From Myxococcales bacterium (GTDB lineage Bacteria > Myxococcota > Polyangia > Fen-1088): DNA of 5,449 nucleotides. Shown here one piece after another: positions 5,235 through 5,449 of this stretch. The DNA lies in NCBI GenBank assembly GCA_003153875.1, contig PMBY01000378.1, positions 4,948-10,396 of the forward strand. Direction: 5' to 3'. A program made the translations under genes and the position numbers. Below the pieces are notes generated by a model that was not told the DNA's origin, ran no database searches, and worked only from the letters and a program-made list of their open reading frames with translations. Each line of letters begins with the position of its first letter. Position 1 is the first letter of the stretch.

Positions 5235-5449
5235 ATGACACCCGCGCTGTGGACAGCGGCCGTGGTGGCGTTGCTTGGCGTGCTGGTTCTGGCCCACGAG
5301 CTGGGGCACTTCCTGGTGGCCAAGCTGTTCGGGGTCAAGGTGCTGCGTTTCTCACTGGGTTTCGGGCCCAAGCTGTTCAGCTTCACCGCCGGCTCCACTG
5401 AGTACCGCCTTTCGCTTTTCCCCTTGGGCGGCTACGTGCGCCTGGTGGG
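5235..5449 (+). CDS. rseP: RseP-type site-2 zinc metalloprotease (3' partial)
   Basis: Seventy-one complete codons are visible before the window ends. A hydrophobic first membrane segment (about residues 8-29) contains H21-E22-L-G-H25, the HExxH zinc-binding and catalytic motif of M50 family proteases. It is followed by FSLGFGPKL (39-47) and FPLGGYVRL, matching the FSIGFG and PLGGYV signatures of E. coli RseP. RseP cleaves membrane-spanning anti-sigma factors after a first cut by a periplasmic protease, releasing envelope-stress sigma factors, and it also clears remnant signal peptides. The PDZ domains and the second zinc-binding motif (with its Asp ligand) lie beyond the window. In many proteobacteria rseP follows dxr and cdsA. 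Here the upstream neighbour is a divergent MXAN_5187-type gene, so this copy is either first in its transcription unit or alone. Family assignment is firm. Orthology to housekeeping rseP rather than a paralogue is likely but unproved. Confidence 0.93.
   Translation, partial: MTPALWTAAVVALLGVLVLAHELGHFLVAKLFGVKVLRFSLGFGPKLFSFTAGSTEYRLSLFPLGGYVRLV

Overview
The window looks like chromosomal DNA of a high-GC myxobacterium (Myxococcota, most likely of the Polyangia/Sorangium type). The evidence is a run of secreted, cysteine-rich proteins with Gly/Thr/Ser repeat linkers and bacterial Kazal-like modules, a gene of the MXAN_5187 type, and strong G/C preference at third codon positions. The assignment rests on protein style, not on a marker gene, and the species cannot be named.

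Positions 1-4250 hold three same-strand genes that read as tandem paralogues. The first (2-940) is cut at its 5' end, so its signal peptide is outside the window. The second (1011-2621) and third (2757-4250) are complete and open with the same 12 bases after a good Shine-Dalgarno site. Both have a short signal peptide ending in a lipobox with the acceptor cysteine at residue 25, so they are predicted lipoproteins. Each continues with a low-complexity Gly-rich spacer, then one or two copies of a ~70-residue Cys-rich plus Kazal-like module, then a cysteine-rich C-terminal region that differs between genes. There are five Kazal-like modules in all (two, two and one). The likely picture is a set of lipid-anchored proteins holding disulfide-rich heads away from the cell surface on flexible stalks. 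Protease inhibition is suggested by the Kazal fold but is not shown. Each gene is followed within about 20 bases by a potential hairpin without a U-tract.

A 36-base gap with a perfect 7-bp stem separates the third lipoprotein gene from a convergent minus-strand gene (4287-5108). That gene encodes a cytoplasmic-looking protein with a basic helical N-terminal part, an Ala/Pro/Gln linker and a C-terminal part resembling the MXAN_5187 C-terminal domain.

A 126-base divergent gap leads to the start of an rseP-type gene (5235 to the right edge), a membrane-embedded site-2 zinc metalloprotease with an intact HELGH motif. The last two genes look like conserved core genes. The lipoprotein cluster looks like a lineage-specific, recombination-prone accessory block beside them. 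Nothing here shows that the cluster and the core genes act together.
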